From Psychrobacillus insolitus (lineage in GTDB: Bacteria; Bacillota; Bacilli; Bacillales_A; Planococcaceae): a stretch of 64,000 bases of DNA. Each line of letters begins with the position of its first letter. Position 1 is the first letter of the stretch. Shown here piece by piece: positions 1-9,276 of this stretch. Where the stretch lies: the NCBI RefSeq assembly GCF_003254155.1, contig NZ_QKZI01000007.1:1-64000 (forward strand). Direction: 5' to 3'. The translations under genes and the position numbers were made by a program. Below the pieces are notes generated by a model that saw only the letters and a program-made list of their open reading frames with translations, ran no database searches and was not told the origin of the DNA.

Positions 1-92
1 AAGAAGCAAGCTTCTTCATCATTCGCTCGACTTGCATGTATTAGGCATGCCGCCAGCGTTCGTCCTGAGCCAGGATCAAACTCTCCATAATA
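1..92 (-). rRNA. rrs: 16S ribosomal RNA, 5' end (partial)
   Basis: Read on the minus strand, this segment carries the universal start of 16S rRNA: GAGTTTGATCCTGGCTCAG followed by the conserved GACGAACGCTGGCGGC block and TAATACATGCAAGTCGA. The rest of the gene lies before base 1. The exact mature 5' end (about 88-95) is inferred from homologues. No other rRNA or tRNA gene follows inside the window, so this is the start of an rrn operon transcribed out of the window. Confidence 0.98.
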
Positions 93-292
93 GTTGAGTA
101 TAAAACTCAACAAATTAGAACTAGTTTAAAAGCTCATTTTGTTTTGCTGGCATCATCATTAAATGATGTCAAAAATGTTTTGCTATCGAGCTAACCGAAG
201 TCAGTCAATAAGCTGTATTTCTTAACGTTTTGCATGTTCAGTTTTCAATGTTCATTTTGTTTTTTTACTAAGTCGTTTTTTGCGACTTCTCT

Positions 293-321
293 AATTTATC
301 ACCTTGTTGGTGAAGAGTCAA
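293..321 (-). promoter_or_regulatory. rrn promoter P2 (proximal)
   Basis: On the minus strand TTGACT is followed after 17 bases by TAAATT. It lies about 200 bases upstream of the 16S 5' end, the usual place for the proximal rrn promoter in Bacillales. The -10 is imperfect. Confidence 0.6.
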
Positions 322-382
322 GAAGTTTTTTAAAATACTTTTTTAGCATTTATTTTTCGTGTCGTTCTTGACGACGTTTATT

Positions 383-412
383 ATTATAAAACAGTTTCAG
401 TATAAATGTCAA
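383..412 (-). promoter_or_regulatory. rrn promoter P1 (distal)
   Basis: On the minus strand a perfect TTGACA and a perfect TATAAT are separated by 18 bases. Together with the downstream promoter this gives the tandem-promoter layout typical of rRNA operons. Confidence 0.75.
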
Positions 413-416
413 CAAT

Positions 417-445
417 AAAAACGAACTTTTTAAAAGTTCGTTTTT
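417..445. terminator. bidirectional intrinsic terminator after ygxA
   Basis: The inverted repeat ACGAACTTTT / AAAAGTTCGT is flanked by A-runs and T-runs. It ends the minus-strand ygxA transcript just before the rrn promoters. Confidence 0.75.
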
Positions 446-457
446 ATTATTGATCTA

Positions 458-1324
458 TTATCGCTCTACTTTATAGTATCTATGCATGATTTCATTACTT
501 TTCGTATGTTTTTTTTCAATAAGAATTAAACCTCTTTCAACAAGAAATTCAATGAAGACTTCTAAATCCACGGAGTAATTTTTAAGCTCTTCTTGCTCAT
601 GGATCTCTTGTATCGTCCAAAACTCTTTTGTCGAAAGTACTTCTACAATATGTTGAGCGCCCTCTTTTATTCTCGAATGAATAAGAAATTCACTAGCTAA
701 AAACAAAAGCTCTAATCGTTTCTCCAATGTTTCTTCACTCGAAACAATCTCATCATACAGTTTATATATAGAAGGATCTACTTGTTTTACTTGTTTCCAA
801 ACCATTACCTCTGGATGCATTCCATTTTGCAATACCGCCAGTCGCGCTAAATGGTGCAAAGATTCTACAACATGGCTATAAGCGTCTAGATAATTCAATT
901 GTTCAAAAAACAACTTGCCTTCTAAATATCTACGAGTTAGCTTTGAAAATTCAATTCCCATTCTTATTTTTCTTCCATTGACAGGAAAGTCATCCAATTC
1001 CTTTTTTAGTTGCTCAATAAATTCATTTCGATCAAATACTACTCTTCCATTTATTAACCAATCTACTAATTTAGGATTCGTACCTAACGTTAACCATTTT
1101 CTAAGTTGCTTCTCCGTAATGATATGTAATGCAGCTTTCTTATCATGAAAAGTATAATGTTTTGTAAATACCGGTTGTTCAGCTTCTTTAGTCAGAATAA
1201 ACAAGATGGAATCAAATGTATCTGTACTTGGGCTTACTTCTGCTCTTTTTTCTACTAATATGATTCCAAGTGTATTTGGTTGACTAGCTCTTTCTTGATA
1301 AATAGGTCTCAACAATGCTTCCAA
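458..1324 (-). CDS. ygxA: YgxA-like nucleotidyltransferase-like protein
   Basis: A 288-residue soluble protein resembling Bacillus YgxA, a family annotated as nucleotidyltransferase-like with a substrate-binding-like C-terminal half. Its biochemical role is not established. The start is TTG, placed 7 bases after a strong AAAGGAGG. The gene stands alone between the rrn promoters and ygzB and is read in the same direction as the rRNA operon. The position next to an rrn operon and ygzB is the same as in B. subtilis, which supports the family call more than any single motif does. Confidence 0.85.
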   Translation of the reverse strand: MEALLRPIYQERASQPNTLGIILVEKRAEVSPSTDTFDSILFILTKEAEQPVFTKHYTFHDKKAALHIITEKQLRKWLTLGTNPKLVDWLINGRVVFDRNEFIEQLKKELDDFPVNGRKIRMGIEFSKLTRRYLEGKLFFEQLNYLDAYSHVVESLHHLARLAVLQNGMHPEVMVWKQVKQVDPSIYKLYDEIVSSEETLEKRLELLFLASEFLIHSRIKEGAQHIVEVLSTKEFWTIQEIHEQEELKNYSVDLEVFIEFLVERGLILIEKKHTKSNEIMHRYYKVER

Positions 1325-1454
1325 AATTGCGCCTCCTTTACTTCCTCACTATAGACTTTCGACAACTTATTAGTTTTTCCTTCTATAACTATATAAAAAT
1401 ATTACTTCCATTTGAAATATGATATAGTGGATTTAGAAATTAGGAGGTAAAGTA

Positions 1455-1799
1455 ATGAAACCCTATAAAAACAAAATAAATAGAATACGTTCCTTTGCAT
1501 TAGGACTCATATTCTTCGGATTCATCATTATGTATGGTGCTATCTTCTTTAGAGAAAACGCAATTTTAGTAACTATTTTCATGACACTTGGACTACTATC
1601 TATTTTGGCGAGTACTGGTGTATACCTTTGGATTGGTTTACTTTCTACTAAAGCTGTACAAGTTGTTTGTCCGAATTGTGGGAAGCACACAAAAGTATTA
1701 GGACGAGTTGATATGTGTATGTATTGTAAAGAACCTTTAACGCTTGATCCTTCACTTGAAGGGCAAGAGTTTGATCAATCATTAAATAGAAAGAGATAA
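1455..1799 (+). CDS. ygzB: UPF0295 membrane protein YgzB
   Basis: A 114-residue protein with two hydrophobic segments (about residues 13-32 and 38-62) followed by a cytoplasmic zinc-ribbon-like tail with C72-x2-C75 and C88-x2-C91. Length, the STKAV segment after the second helix, and the GRVDMCM motif match the UPF0295/DUF2614 family. Function is unknown; two membrane helices plus a ribbon suggest a membrane-anchored metal-binding tail. AGGAGG precedes the ATG. A hairpin terminator follows directly, so the gene is monocistronic. Confidence 0.92.
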   Translation: MKPYKNKINRIRSFALGLIFFGFIIMYGAIFFRENAILVTIFMTLGLLSILASTGVYLWIGLLSTKAVQVVCPNCGKHTKVLGRVDMCMYCKEPLTLDPSLEGQEFDQSLNRKR

Positions 1800-1803
1800 C
1801 CGG

Positions 1804-1830
1804 ACACCTTGCTTTTAGCAAGGTGTTTTA
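1804..1830 (+). terminator. terminator of ygzB
   Basis: ACACCTTGC and GCAAGGTGT form a 9-bp stem followed by TTTTAATTT immediately after the ygzB stop. Confidence 0.8.
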
Positions 1831-1880
1831 ATTTGTTAAATATTATATACTAGAAAGAAAAATTAGAGGAGGTCGCTTTT

Positions 1881-3641
1881 GTGTTAATAGTGTCTTTAAT
1901 AGAGCGACTAGCAATTATTACTACAATCGCCTTTATATTGACTCGCTTTAAGTTTTTTCGTAAACTATTCGACTATCATACAAAGATGTCTACAAAACAG
2001 CGAATCACTCTAACTTTAGTTTTTGGATTATTTGGAATTGTGGGGACCTATACAGGTATAGTCATCAATCCACTAGAAGGTTCGGAAGAGAGATGGTCTA
2101 GTAGTTTAACTCATGATGAAGCACTTGCAAACTCCAGGGTACTAGGAATTGTAGTTGGCGGATTACTTGGCGGCTTTAGAATTGGATTCGGTGCTGGATT
2201 AATCGCAGGTGTTCATCGTTTTTTCCTTGGAGGATTTACCGCTGTAGCTTGTGGATTTGCAACATTAGTTGCTGGATTTATTGCTGGAATAATCGGACAC
2301 AAACTTCGTAAGCAAACATTTATCTCCCCGTGGATAGCACTAATTGTAGGTATTGTTACAGAGTCTATTCAAATGGGGCTCATCTTACTAATAGCAGATC
2401 CATATTCACAATCCTCGGCACTTGTTCAAAATATTATGCTCCCGATGGTAGTGACAAATGGTGTAGGTTCCGCTTTATTTATACTAATTATAAGAAGTGT
2501 GCTAAAAGACGATGATCAAACAGAAGCAAATGGTGCCCAAAAAGCATTAAAAATTGCTGAATCGACTTTAGATCATTTGAGAGGCGGACTTTCTTATACA
2601 TCCGCGCAAAATGTATGCGAAATTATCTATTCAAAAACTTCTACCCTTGCAGTTTCAATGACCAATAAAGACACGATACTTGCACATATTGGAGCTGAAA
2701 GTAATCACCATAAAGCTGGCAGTCCTATCCAAACTGAGTCTACAAAGAAAGTTATAAATTCCGGAAAAATGCTAACAATCGGAAAAGAAGAGATATTATG
2801 TAGTGAAACGAACTGCTCTCTTGGTGCAGCTATTATGGCACCAATCAAAATCCAAAATGAGACAGTTGCAACTTTAAAGATATATGTACAGAATGAAAAT
2901 CTAGTGACACCGGCTTTAGTGGAATTAGTACAGGGATTGAGCGGGTTATTTAGTCATCAGTTAGAGTTATCTGAACTTGAACAATTACAAGAACTTGCAA
3001 AAGAAGCGGAAATTAAAGCACTTCAAGCACAAGTTAATCCCCACTTCTTATTTAATGCAATGAATACAATTGTTTCCTTAATTAGAACAAACCCTGACCG
3101 AGCACGAACGTTACTAGTTTCGCTAGCTAAATTTATTCGTCAAAATGTAGAAAACTCTTCGGATAGCTTAGTACCACTTCATAAGGAAGTAGAACTTATT
3201 CGTTATTATTTATTAATAGAAGAAGCGAGATTTGGCGATCGTATTCAAGTAAAATATTCCATTGATCCAAACACGTTAGATATTTCAATCCCGCCTATGG
3301 GAATTCTGACATTAGTACAAAATTCATTTAAACATGGCTTGCAAAAAGTAAAAGAGAATGGCGTTATTGAAATTTCTATTAAAGATGAAGGTCATTTCAT
3401 TACTATTTCTGTACTAGACAATGGGATAGGAATAGATGCTTCAAGAAAGTCATCCCTCCTCCACGATAAAGTCGAATCTGAAGACGGTACTGGTATCGGT
3501 CTATATAATTTACATGAAAGACTAAAAAAAATGATTCATCATTCGGATGGTCTTCATATTGAAAGTGATAAAAATGGAACAGTAATTTCTTTCATTATTC
3601 CAAAAACAATACATAAATTAGAGGTGAAAGAGTTCTCATGA
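1881..3641 (+). CDS. lytS: LytS-family sensor histidine kinase
   Basis: A 586-residue membrane kinase close to the usual LytS length (about 580). The N-terminal ~210 residues hold several hydrophobic helices of the 5TM-LYT type with glycine-rich turns, followed by a GAF-like region (about 230-365), a His_kinase domain with the H-box QVNPHFLFNAMN (phosphoacceptor H388), and an HATPase domain with N481 and a DNGIGI box. LytS proteins sense membrane potential or small metabolites and usually control lrgAB-type holin or carrier genes; no lrgAB homologue is present here. The start is GTG behind GAGGAGG. The stop overlaps the next gene by ATGA, so the two are translationally coupled. Confidence 0.93.
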   Translation: MLIVSLIERLAIITTIAFILTRFKFFRKLFDYHTKMSTKQRITLTLVFGLFGIVGTYTGIVINPLEGSEERWSSSLTHDEALANSRVLGIVVGGLLGGFRIGFGAGLIAGVHRFFLGGFTAVACGFATLVAGFIAGIIGHKLRKQTFISPWIALIVGIVTESIQMGLILLIADPYSQSSALVQNIMLPMVVTNGVGSALFILIIRSVLKDDDQTEANGAQKALKIAESTLDHLRGGLSYTSAQNVCEIIYSKTSTLAVSMTNKDTILAHIGAESNHHKAGSPIQTESTKKVINSGKMLTIGKEEILCSETNCSLGAAIMAPIKIQNETVATLKIYVQNENLVTPALVELVQGLSGLFSHQLELSELEQLQELAKEAEIKALQAQVNPHFLFNAMNTIVSLIRTNPDRARTLLVSLAKFIRQNVENSSDSLVPLHKEVELIRYYLLIEEARFGDRIQVKYSIDPNTLDISIPPMGILTLVQNSFKHGLQKVKENGVIEISIKDEGHFITISVLDNGIGIDASRKSSLLHDKVESEDGTGIGLYNLHERLKKMIHHSDGLHIESDKNGTVISFIIPKTIHKLEVKEFS

Positions 3642-4354
3642 CATACAAAACAATCATTATAGATGACGAACGATATAGCCGGGAAGAGCTAGCCTTTTTA
3701 CTTTCAAGTTATAAAGAAATAGAAATCATCGGTGAGGCAGATTCAGCAGAAACGGGACTGAAGATTGTAGCGAAAGATGAACCTGATATTGTATTTGTTG
3801 ATATAGAAATGACTGGGTTAAACGGAATTGAGTTTGCGAAAATTACAAGTCAAATGAAAAAACCGCCGATCATCATCTTTGCAACTGCTTTTCCAAATTA
3901 TGCACTAGATGCTTTTAATGCAAATGCAACAGATTATTTATTGAAACCATTTGAAGAAAAGCGCTTGAAAGAAACCATTGATCGTATTAAATCACTAACT
4001 AAACAACCAATTCAACCGCAAACGACACTGAGGTTAGCCGTTCACGTGGACGAACGAATTATTTATATTGAACCGAGCTCTATTTTATATGTATCGCGGA
4101 ATGATCGCGATACTGTAATTCGAACATTAAAAGGAGAGTTCATTTCTAAACATACATTAAAAGAATTAGAAGAAAAGTTAACAGGCCATCATTTTTTCCG
4201 AACACATAAAAGTTTTTTAGTAAATACACACCAAATTATCGAGGTATCTACATGGAGCTCAAGCATCTATCATGTACGTTTAAATGGTATATCTGAACAA
4301 ATCCCTTTAAGTCGAAACTATGTAAAAGAGCTTCGAGACATACTAGAAATGTAA
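3638..4354 (+). CDS. lytR: LytTR-family response regulator
   Basis: A 238-residue regulator: a receiver domain (about 1-120) with acidic D9/D10, phosphoacceptor D55 in FVDIEMTG and the conserved KPF, followed by a LytTR DNA-binding domain (about 135-235). It overlaps lytS by four bases and is therefore its cognate regulator. LytTR proteins bind paired direct repeats; no obvious target pair is visible in its own upstream region. Targets probably lie outside the window. Confidence 0.93.
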   Translation: MTYKTIIIDDERYSREELAFLLSSYKEIEIIGEADSAETGLKIVAKDEPDIVFVDIEMTGLNGIEFAKITSQMKKPPIIIFATAFPNYALDAFNANATDYLLKPFEEKRLKETIDRIKSLTKQPIQPQTTLRLAVHVDERIIYIEPSSILYVSRNDRDTVIRTLKGEFISKHTLKELEEKLTGHHFFRTHKSFLVNTHQIIEVSTWSSSIYHVRLNGISEQIPLSRNYVKELRDILEM

Positions 4355-4410
4355 GCTAAAAAAAATCGTACACCCTGTTTCAAAGTTGATTAAAATAAAA
4401 GTCAATATAA

Positions 4411-4444
4411 AAAAACCGAGCGTATTCACTACGCTCGGTTTTCT
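4411..4444. terminator. bidirectional terminator between lytR and perR
   Basis: AAAACCGAGCGTA and TACGCTCGGTTTT form a strong stem with A/T tails on both sides, serving two convergent genes. Confidence 0.85.
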
Positions 4445-4887
4445 TATTGAACTTTTGTTGCTTGCTCTTTACAAGTTGGGCAAGTCCCGTAAATTTCCAT
4501 ACGGTGTGAAGTAACATCATATCCTGTTAGATGAGAAGCTAAATGCTCTACTTCATCTAGTCCCGGATAGTGGAAATCTACTATTTTACCGCATGCGTTA
4601 CAGATCATATGATAATGATCATTCGTGATGAAATCGAATCGGCTTGATTTATCGCCATAATTTAGTTCTTTTACAAGACCTGCTTCTCTAAACACACGTA
4701 AATTATTATAAACAGTTGCTACACTCATGCTCGGGAATTTACTTTCAAGCGCTTTATATATATCGTCAGCAGTTGGATGTGACATAGTTTGAATAATAAA
4801 TTCCAATATCGCATGGCGTTGCGGTGTAATTCGGACACCTGTAGACTTTAATGTATCTAAAGCATCTCTTAAATGTACTTCCGTCAT
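4444..4887 (-). CDS. perR: peroxide-responsive repressor PerR
   Basis: A 147-residue Fur-family metalloregulator. The winged helix (about 1-80) is followed by the dimerisation domain. All regulatory-metal ligands of B. subtilis PerR occur at identical numbers (H37, D85, H91, H93, D104), as do the structural zinc cysteines C96, C99, C136 and C139. D104, which separates PerR from Fur and Zur, is present. In this family Fe-bound protein is inactivated by peroxide through histidine oxidation, relieving repression of peroxide defence and iron genes. Its own promoter carries a PerR box (4921-4935), so it is very likely autoregulated. Confidence 0.96.
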   Translation of the reverse strand: MTEVHLRDALDTLKSTGVRITPQRHAILEFIIQTMSHPTADDIYKALESKFPSMSVATVYNNLRVFREAGLVKELNYGDKSSRFDFITNDHYHMICNACGKIVDFHYPGLDEVEHLASHLTGYDVTSHRMEIYGTCPTCKEQATKVQ

Positions 4888-4920
4888 CGCAATGCACCTC
4901 TTCTCATACTTATTCTTTAT

Positions 4921-4958
4921 TTGTAATTAGTATAAGTAAGAATTGAGCCGACTGTCAA
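4921..4958 (-). promoter_or_regulatory. perR promoter with overlapping PerR box
   Basis: On the minus strand TTGACA (4953-4958) and TATACT (4929-4934) are 18 bases apart. TTATACTAATTACAA (4921-4935) matches the Per box TTATAATNATTATAA at all but two positions and covers the -10, the expected place for repression. Confidence 0.8.
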
Positions 4959-4988
4959 ATTTTTAAAGCTTATTTCATTATAAATCCT

Positions 4989-5933
4989 TTAATAGCCTTT
5001 TTCTAAAACGATTATGTTGTCTAATTCTTTATTTCCATTCAACCACAAGGCTAAGTTATTCGAGAAAATTTCAAGAGCTCTTACTAAGTATTGTGAAGAG
5101 TGACTGGATATATGAGGTGAAATAATTACATTGTCCATTTCCCAAAATGGGTGATCCTGACCTAATGGTTCATTTTCAAACACATCTAATACTGCATAGG
5201 CAATATATTCTTTTTGCATCGCTTGAAGAATATCTGTTTCTTTCACGACATCTCCTCTACCATAATTCATAAAGATAGCGCTTGGTTTCATAGACTTGAA
5301 GTGTTCATATGTTAGTAGCCCTTTTGTTTCTTCTGTACTTGGTAGAATAGAGATGACGATATCCGCTAACGGAAGTACATCCGCAATTTGCTCAAAAGAT
5401 GTCATTTCATCCATATATGGTGCTGCATGGCCACTTCGATTGCAACCAATAGTTTTAACACCAAAAGCCTGCAATATTCTTCCCACTTCTCCGCCAATTG
5501 CTCCAGGTCCTATAATTAATGCTGTTGACCCATGTAACTCAAAAGATTGTACTCTTCTAAACCAAACTTTTTGCTTTTGATTTTCTGCTACTAGTGGAAG
5601 GCATTTTTTTATGGAAAGAATATGCGCTATTATTGACTCCGCCATTGGTATTTTGTGAATCCCTCGTACATTGGTAACGACAATATCTCTTGCCGCTATT
5701 TCTTTTAACGGCATTTTCTCTAGTCCAGCTGATGCCACCATAATCCATTTTAACAGCTTGACTGTTTCAAGATGAGACAATTCGATGTCTTCACCATATG
5801 TAACGAAGATATCCGCCGACTTTAACTCGTTCTCGTCTAGTCCTTTATGAAATATAAATTCAACTTCTGGAAACTCTTCTAGTAAATTAGCTTGTTGTTC
5901 CGGTTTAGGTAAAAAAGAAAATAATATTTTCAT
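4989..5933 (-). CDS. D-2-hydroxyacid dehydrogenase
   Basis: A 314-residue NAD(P)-dependent dehydrogenase of the SerA/LdhA superfamily. The central Rossmann fold carries GPGAIGGEVG (about 140-150). The catalytic triad is visible as the Arg of NYGRGD, the Glu of VFENEPL and the His of SPHISSH. The substrate is not determined by sequence; related proteins act as glyoxylate/hydroxypyruvate or ketoacid reductases. It starts three bases after the bcp stop, with GAGGA inside the end of bcp, so it is translationally coupled to the peroxiredoxin. Confidence 0.88.
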   Translation of the reverse strand: MKILFSFLPKPEQQANLLEEFPEVEFIFHKGLDENELKSADIFVTYGEDIELSHLETVKLLKWIMVASAGLEKMPLKEIAARDIVVTNVRGIHKIPMAESIIAHILSIKKCLPLVAENQKQKVWFRRVQSFELHGSTALIIGPGAIGGEVGRILQAFGVKTIGCNRSGHAAPYMDEMTSFEQIADVLPLADIVISILPSTEETKGLLTYEHFKSMKPSAIFMNYGRGDVVKETDILQAMQKEYIAYAVLDVFENEPLGQDHPFWEMDNVIISPHISSHSSQYLVRALEIFSNNLALWLNGNKELDNIIVLEKGY

Positions 5934-5936
5934 TAG

Positions 5937-6419
5937 TTAATCCTCATGGTTCGTTAATTTTTTCAATGTTTCAATTGCTTCATCAACATGTCCATCAACT
6001 TTCACTTTTCTCCATTCTTTCACAACTGTCCCTGTAGGATCGATTAAGAAAGTAGAACGTTCAATCCCCATATACTCTTTTCCAAACATCTTTTTAAGCT
6101 TCCAAACACCGTATTTTTCAGAAACTTCATGCGTTTCATCTACTAATAGTGAAAAAGGCAATCCATGTTTTGTGATAAATTTTGTATGCATTTTTTCATC
6201 ATCGCCACTTACCCCTAATATCACCGCATTTAACTCATTAAAAGTATCATGGTTATCTCGGAAATCACATGCTTCTGTTGTACATCCTGGAGTGGAATCC
6301 TTTGGATAGAAATATAAAACAACATATTTCTTCCCAGCAAAATCTTCTAGTGAAACTAATTCTCCCAATTCGTTTTTTAATGAAAACTTAGGTGCAATCA
6401 TACCTTCTAGTGTATTCAT
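5937..6419 (-). CDS. bcp: thiol peroxidase / peroxiredoxin, Bcp family
   Basis: A 160-residue atypical 2-Cys peroxiredoxin. The motif PGCTTEACDF places the peroxidatic cysteine at C46 and the resolving cysteine at C51; the YPKDSTPG active-site loop is intact. It reduces peroxides with thiol donors in the cytoplasm and corresponds to YgaF in the conserved perR-ygaF-gsaB order. AAGGAGGAGG gives a strong ribosome site. It heads a two-gene operon with the dehydrogenase. I looked for a Per box in the short upstream region and did not find a convincing one. Confidence 0.94.
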   Translation of the reverse strand: MNTLEGMIAPKFSLKNELGELVSLEDFAGKKYVVLYFYPKDSTPGCTTEACDFRDNHDTFNELNAVILGVSGDDEKMHTKFITKHGLPFSLLVDETHEVSEKYGVWKLKKMFGKEYMGIERSTFLIDPTGTVVKEWRKVKVDGHVDEAIETLKKLTNHED

Positions 6420-6541
6420 AAATTACCTCCTCCTTGTATATCTCTATCGTACCGAATAGATACAATAGATACAATTTCTTTCGCCTTTTTATCTTTTTAT
6501 GTCTACAATAGATATAGATTACACAAGTGGAGGGTTTATAA

Positions 6542-7837
6542 ATGTTACATACAATATCAGAGGAAATACAAAAAGAAGCAATCGAACATATAGTAGGTGG
6601 GGTAAACAGTCCATCTCGTTCTTATAAAGCGGTTGGTGGAGGAGCTCCAACAGTTATGGACAGAGCAGAAGGTGCTTACTTTTATGATGTCGACGGAAAT
6701 AAATACATCGATTACCTAGCAGCTTATGGCCCGATTATTACAGGTCATGCACATCCACATATTACAGAAGCCATTACAAAAGCAGCTCAATCAGGGTTAC
6801 TATATGGTACTCCAACAAGACATGAAGTAACATTTGCAAAAATGTTAAAAGATGCAATTCCTTCTATGGATAAAGTTCGTTTTGTAAACTCGGGGACAGA
6901 AGCTGTTATGACAACAGTTCGTGTTGCTCGTGCCTATACAGGCCGAACAAAAATCATGAAGTTTGCGGGATGTTATCATGGACACTTCGATACAGTATTA
7001 GTCGCTGCTGGATCAGGACCCGCTACACTTGGAACACCCGATTCTGCTGGTGTACCTAAAACAATTGCCGAAGAAGTTATTACAATTCCATTCAACAACC
7101 CAAAAGCATATGAAGATGCAATGGAAAAATGGGGAGAAGAATTAGCATGTATATTAGTTGAGCCAATCGTAGGTAACTTTGGAATGGTTGAACCAAACGA
7201 AGGATTCTTGTCACTTGTTCACAAAATTGCAAAAGACAAAGGTGCTTTAATTATTTACGATGAAGTCATCACAGCATTCCGCTTCCATTATGGTGCTGCA
7301 TCTACTATGTTAGACCAAACTCCTGACTTAACTGCACTAGGTAAAATTATTGGTGGTGGACTTCCTATTGGAGCATATGGTGGTAAAAAAGAAATCATGG
7401 AACAAGTGGCTCCACTAGGTCCTGCATATCAAGCGGGAACCATGGCAGGTAATCCAGCGTCAATGCAAGCAGGGATTGCTTGTTTAGAAGTACTACAACA
7501 ACCTGGAGTTTATGAAGAACTCGACCGACTAGGAAAAATTCTAGAAGCCGGTATTTTAGAAGCCGCTAAAAGACATAGTATTACAATCACGATAAATCGT
7601 ATTAAAGGTGCCCTTTCCGTTTATTTCACGGATGTCAAAGTAGAAAACTACGAACAAGCTGAGGCTACGGACGGAGTATTATTCGGTAAATTCTTCAAAC
7701 TCATGTTAGATCAAGGTATCAATCTTGCTCCCTCTAAGTACGAAGCTTGGTTTATTACCATTGCACATACAGAGCAAGATATACAAGATACACTTACTGT
7801 TGTGGATAATGTTTTTGCTCAGTTATATAATGAATAA
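6542..7837 (+). CDS. gsaB: glutamate-1-semialdehyde 2,1-aminomutase (second type)
   Basis: A 431-residue PLP enzyme of class-III aminotransferase fold that converts glutamate-1-semialdehyde to 5-aminolevulinate for haem synthesis. Visible features are [10 protein letters not shown] (cofactor phosphate binding), [10 protein letters not shown], and the PLP lysine K268 in [12 protein letters not shown]. The position downstream of bcp rather than in a hem operon identifies it as the GsaB/HemL2 paralogue. It is divergent from bcp, with GGAGGG before the ATG. Confidence 0.95.
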   Translation: MLHTISEEIQKEAIEHIVGGVNSPSRSYKAVGGGAPTVMDRAEGAYFYDVDGNKYIDYLAAYGPIITGHAHPHITEAITKAAQSGLLYGTPTRHEVTFAKMLKDAIPSMDKVRFVNSGTEAVMTTVRVARAYTGRTKIMKFAGCYHGHFDTVLVAAGSGPATLGTPDSAGVPKTIAEEVITIPFNNPKAYEDAMEKWGEELACILVEPIVGNFGMVEPNEGFLSLVHKIAKDKGALIIYDEVITAFRFHYGAASTMLDQTPDLTALGKIIGGGLPIGAYGGKKEIMEQVAPLGPAYQAGTMAGNPASMQAGIACLEVLQQPGVYEELDRLGKILEAGILEAAKRHSITITINRIKGALSVYFTDVKVENYEQAEATDGVLFGKFFKLMLDQGINLAPSKYEAWFITIAHTEQDIQDTLTVVDNVFAQLYNE

Positions 7838-7867
7838 ATTAAAATGCGATGAAAGGACGAAGGTTAA

Positions 7868-8950
7868 TTGAAATTAGGTGCTCGTATTATCAAAACAGGA
7901 GTAGCAATCGTTTTCGCACTCTTCATCGCAGATATACTTAGTCTACCGTCTCCAGTGTTTGCTGGAATCGCTGCAATATTTGCAATCCAACCATCTATTT
8001 ATAGATCTTATTTGACCGTAGTCGAACAAATACAATCCAACATAATTGGAGCGATAATTGCCGTTGCCTTTTCTTTAGTTTTCGGCAACCACTATATTGC
8101 TGTAGGTTTTGCAGCAATTGTTGCTATTACTATTATGTTGAAGTTTAAATTGGAAAAAACGATTTCTTTAGCACTTGTAACAGTTATTGCAATCATGGAA
8201 GTTCAAGGTGATGAATTTATCACTTTTGCGCTCATCCGATTTGCGACTGTTCTAGTTGGTGTCATTGCTGCATTTGTTGTGAATTTAGTTTTTGTTCCAC
8301 CAAAATATGAAGCGAAATTATTCAATGCCATTCACTTTACGCAGGATGAAATCATTCGCTGGATACGTATTGCCGTAAGAAATGCCTCTGACCATGGTTC
8401 AACTAAGCATGCTATTGATCAAATGAAAGATCGACTTATTCGAATTGATCAATTATATTTGTTCTTTAATGAAGAACGTGGATACACCAAAAAAGCGATT
8501 CATATTAAAGGAAGAAAACTTGTTGTATATCGTGAGCTTATATCTGCATCCTATAAAAGTTTAGATACTTTAAAAAGGCTTCATCTTCACGAGAATGAGT
8601 TTATACAACTTCCTGATCATTTTAAAATGATGATTAAAGAACGTTTAGATGCTCTCTTAACCTATCATGAACAGCTACATTTAAAGTTCATTGGTAAATT
8701 AAAACCCGAGCATACGGAATGGAATGAAAATGAAGCTTTAGTACAGAGACAAGAAGTAATGGATATATTCGTTCATCAAATCACAATCACAAAAGAAGAA
8801 GAAGAATTTTCATCTTACCATCTGCTCCACTTATTATCTTCTATTTTAGAGTATGAGGAGCAGCTAGAGCATTTAGAAATGCTAATTACTTCTTATCAAA
8901 CTTTCCACGGCCAAGAATTAACCGTGGAAATAGAAGAAACACCATTTTGA
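7868..8950 (+). CDS. aromatic acid exporter / FUSC-family membrane protein (YgaE-like)
   Basis: A 360-residue protein whose first ~145 residues form several hydrophobic helices of the ArAE_1/FUSC type, followed by a charged, helical cytoplasmic domain. Members of this family are proposed efflux components for aromatic acids, mainly by analogy. The start is TTG with AAAGGACGAAGG just upstream; it lies 30 bases after gsaB and is probably cotranscribed. The neighbouring order gsaB-ygaE-ygaD supports the assignment. Confidence 0.85.
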   Translation: MKLGARIIKTGVAIVFALFIADILSLPSPVFAGIAAIFAIQPSIYRSYLTVVEQIQSNIIGAIIAVAFSLVFGNHYIAVGFAAIVAITIMLKFKLEKTISLALVTVIAIMEVQGDEFITFALIRFATVLVGVIAAFVVNLVFVPPKYEAKLFNAIHFTQDEIIRWIRIAVRNASDHGSTKHAIDQMKDRLIRIDQLYLFFNEERGYTKKAIHIKGRKLVVYRELISASYKSLDTLKRLHLHENEFIQLPDHFKMMIKERLDALLTYHEQLHLKFIGKLKPEHTEWNENEALVQRQEVMDIFVHQITITKEEEEFSSYHLLHLLSSILEYEEQLEHLEMLITSYQTFHGQELTVEIEETPF

Positions 8951-8984
8951 GAAAAGCGCCTTTTTTCTATATGAACTTTACGGG

Positions 8985-9022
8985 CCGCTTTGGACAAAAT
9001 TTATTTTAATAGAATGAACGAG
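8985..9022 (+). repeat. dispersed module D, copy 1
   Basis: The segment CGCTTTGGACAAAA followed by TTAATAGAATGAACGAG resembles 11789-11826 and 50734-50769. It directly precedes the hairpin module at 9020-9072. Confidence 0.5.
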
Positions 9023-9072
9023 AGGAGCTATGTCACGTAGCTCCTCTCGTTTTCGGTCATCCTATAACGATT
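9020..9072. repeat. dispersed hairpin module C, copy 1
   Basis: GAGAGGAGCTA...TAGCTCCTCTC forms a hairpin followed by GTTTTCGGTCATCCTATAACG. The same hairpin and trailing sequence recur at 54846-54910, so this is a repeated element. It may also terminate transcription from the gsaB unit. Confidence 0.6.
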
Positions 9073-9175
9073 GTTTGTCTGTTGCTCCCCTAAAACATTG
9101 AAGGAAAAAGGGCAAAAACTTTTGGGAATAAAAGAGGAGTCCCTTTTCTATCTAATGACCAGAAGAGGACAGTAC

Positions 9176-9224
9176 TGAGTTCCACGCAAACCCTCCCAGT
9201 TCCACACAAATCCTCTAAAATCAC
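9176..9224 (+). repeat. two-unit relative of the TTCCACACAAA array
   Basis: Two units with core GTTCCACRCAAA and the closing CCTCTAAAATCAC are present; the same closing sequence ends the ten-unit array at 50774-50990. Confidence 0.7.
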
Positions 9225-9225
9225 T

Positions 9226-9266
9226 AAAAAACGTGCCTACCTAAATTTCTAGGTGGCACGTTTTTA
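9226..9266 (-). terminator. terminator of the ABC exporter gene
   Basis: AACGTGCCTACCT pairs with AGGTGGCACGTT and is flanked by A6 and T5, giving a strong hairpin just past the minus-strand stop. It can also work from the plus side. Confidence 0.85.
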
Positions 9267-9276
9267 AATTACTTTA

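Noticed and set aside
6420-6541. Per box between bcp and gsaB
   Set aside because: AT-rich GATACAATAGATACAATT repeats are present but do not fit the Per box pattern.
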